The position numbers and the translations under genes were made by a program. DNA of 5,308 nt from positions 1-5,308 of the forward strand of contig JABHWQ010000186.1 in assembly GCA_018657655.1 (NCBI GenBank), written 5' to 3'. The stretch comes from Chloroflexota bacterium. Lineage in GTDB: Bacteria > Chloroflexota > Dehalococcoidia > SZUA-161 > SpSt-899. This document shows positions 4,088-5,308 of the stretch, in pieces. Position 1 is the stretch's first letter. Each line of letters begins with the position of its first letter. Below the pieces are notes generated by a model. That model saw nothing but the letters and a program-made list of their open reading frames with translations. It had not been told where the DNA came from and did no database searches.

Positions 4088-5308
4088 ATGAAGAGCATAG
4101 TAAAATTCGTAAGTGTGGCCATACTGTTGGTGATATTGGTTGTACCACTGTTGGTTGCCTGTGATGATGACGATGAAGACAAGTCACCATCGCCAACAGA
4201 AACAGTTGAACCAACTCAGCCCACGGACCAGCCAACGGCTGAACCCACAGCCGAACCGACAGTTCCAGCGGAGCCAGCCAAACCTGAAGGGACTTTGACC
4301 ATAGCGGTCGCACAATTGAGTGTCAGGGAACTGATTGGCCCCTTGGGCCTGTCAGCGGCCACTGACAGGACGATAAGCGCCTCTATTTTTGATCATCTGG
4401 TATGCGCCAAGACCGACGGCTCCGGGTATGCCCCCTGGCTGGCGGAATCCTGGGAGATCGCGCCCGATGGTGGCAGCGTCACTTTTAAGCTAAGGGAGGG
4501 AATACAGTTTCATGATGGTTGGGGTGAACTCACCGCTGAGGATGTAAAGTTCACCATCGAGACCATCCAGAACCCGAACTTGAGCGGATGGGCCGAATAT
4601 CAAACTTATACCCCCGGTATTATTGACCGGGTGGAAACCTCGGGGCCCTACACGGTAACCATCTACAGTGATAACACGATGGCTGACTTGATTTTAGACT
4701 ACCTCACCCCCACCAATGGGGCCGCCAGCACGCCGATTCTGTGCAAAGCTTACTACGATGCGGTCGGTTTTGAGGAAGCCAACGCCCATCTCATCGGCAC
4801 CGGACCGTATAAATTCGTTTCCTTCAAAATGGCCCAGAGTTATACGCTTGAGGCGGTAGATGAACACTGGCGTGCCGTCCCCGAGTTCAAGAAAGTGGTA
4901 TTCAAGGAAGTTCCGGAAGAAATGACCCGCATGGCGATGATGCAGACCGGCGAAGCCGATATCGCTCAACTGGGCATCGAACATGCCGCGAACCTGGAGA
5001 AGGAAGGCTTTGAGGTGGTGAGCATTCCCAATGGATACTATCAGATAATGTGGTTGTTGGGTCAATGGTTGCCTGAGCATGAGGGGTACGATCCCGATTC
5101 TCCGTTCATGCAGAAAGAGGTGCGAATGGCGATGAACCTCGCTATCGACCGGGAGGAAATCGCTGAAGCGCTCTATCACGGCATGGCGGAGCCCATCGCC
5201 GGACAGCAGGTGTTCAGATGGGGAGAATCCCTCGATCCCTACCCCTACGATCTGGATCGGGCTCAGGAACTCATGGCGGAAGCGGGCTTCCCGGACGGAT
5301 TTGAAGGT
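4088..5308 (+). CDS. ABC transporter family-5 (oligopeptide-type) solute-binding lipoprotein, 3' end beyond window
   Basis: The frame is open for 407 codons from ATG 4088 to the right edge; family members usually have 500-600 residues, so perhaps a quarter is missing. Residues 1-24 form a lipoprotein signal peptide (Lys2 and Lys6, then a hydrophobic core) with lipobox LVAC and lipidated Cys25. An acidic cluster DDDDED (26-31) and a Pro/Thr/Glu spacer (about 33-67, with PTAEPTAEPT) tether the binding domain to the membrane. The SBP_bac_5 domain begins near residue 68 (GTLTIAVAQ). It shows typical blocks: APWLAESWEIAPDG (115-128), FKLREGIQFHDG (133-144), LTAEDVKFTIE, a LIGTGPYKFVSF block, the EADIAQLG segment, and the helix VRMAMNLAIDREEI with the following YHGMAEP. 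The protein captures a peptide, or sometimes another solute such as a sugar or nickel complex, outside the cell and delivers it to an ABC permease. Those partner genes are probably to the right. The ligand cannot be deduced. Confidence 0.93.
   Translation, partial: MKSIVKFVSVAILLVILVVPLLVACDDDDEDKSPSPTETVEPTQPTDQPTAEPTAEPTVPAEPAKPEGTLTIAVAQLSVRELIGPLGLSAATDRTISASIFDHLVCAKTDGSGYAPWLAESWEIAPDGGSVTFKLREGIQFHDGWGELTAEDVKFTIETIQNPNLSGWAEYQTYTPGIIDRVETSGPYTVTIYSDNTMADLILDYLTPTNGAASTPILCKAYYDAVGFEEANAHLIGTGPYKFVSFKMAQSYTLEAVDEHWRAVPEFKKVVFKEVPEEMTRMAMMQTGEADIAQLGIEHAANLEKEGFEVVSIPNGYYQIMWLLGQWLPEHEGYDPDSPFMQKEVRMAMNLAIDREEIAEALYHGMAEPIAGQQVFRWGESLDPYPYDLDRAQELMAEAGFPDGFEG

Noticed and set aside
3748..4313. 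Minus-strand ORFs of 89 and 102 aa around the intergenic gap
   Set aside because: They overlap the acetyltransferase end and the lipoprotein signal peptide and spacer. The 102-aa ORF mirrors the repetitive spacer, and neither has a convincing ribosome binding site or motif.
4694..5179. Minus-strand 161-aa ORF
   Set aside because: It lies wholly opposite the solute-binding protein, which shows clear family motifs. The antisense product has no recognisable domain.

Overview
The window looks like bacterial chromosome of roughly balanced base composition. It carries two partial genes at the edges, a three-gene operon in the middle, and one small candidate gene. The best taxonomic hint is the lipoprotein at the right edge. 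It has a lipobox, then an acidic cluster and a Pro/Thr/Glu-rich spacer (PTAEPTAEPT) before an oligopeptide-binding domain, a build common in Chloroflexota (Anaerolineae, Dehalococcoidia/SAR202-like). This is an inference from style; there is no marker gene to fix the lineage.

Left part (1-1322, minus strand): a soluble tandem-PAS sensor histidine kinase of the NarL/DegS class (HisKA_3). It is open from its ATG to the window edge and is cut inside the ATPase domain. A possible promoter lies upstream at 1408-1436. Further upstream on the same strand (1449-1592) is a 47-codon ORF with an ideal Shine-Dalgarno sequence, a candidate small protein of unknown function.

Divergent intergenic region (1593-1874): it contains a perfect 11-bp inverted repeat with a CCCC loop. 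Its right arm overlaps the -35 box of a plausible promoter for the rightward operon, an arrangement expected of a repressor operator.

Middle (1875-3927, plus strand): three closely spaced genes (gaps of 26 and 8 bp) encode a short-chain dehydrogenase/reductase, a YigI/PaaI-like hotdog acyl-CoA thioesterase, and a GNAT N-acetyltransferase. Together they suggest a small acyl-CoA-linked oxidation, hydrolysis and acylation pathway; the substrate cannot be read from sequence.

Right part (3928-5308): a 160-bp gap with a strong but orphan Shine-Dalgarno sequence, a perfect 18-bp palindrome and a very strong ribosome binding site. It leads into a family-5 ABC transporter solute-binding lipoprotein that runs off the right edge. 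Its permease and ATPase genes are probably beyond the window. I saw no tRNA, rRNA, CRISPR array, insertion sequence or convincing intrinsic terminator. No wholly new system is evident. The items most worth a second look are the two palindromes at gene starts, the small ORF and the uncharacterised three-gene operon.
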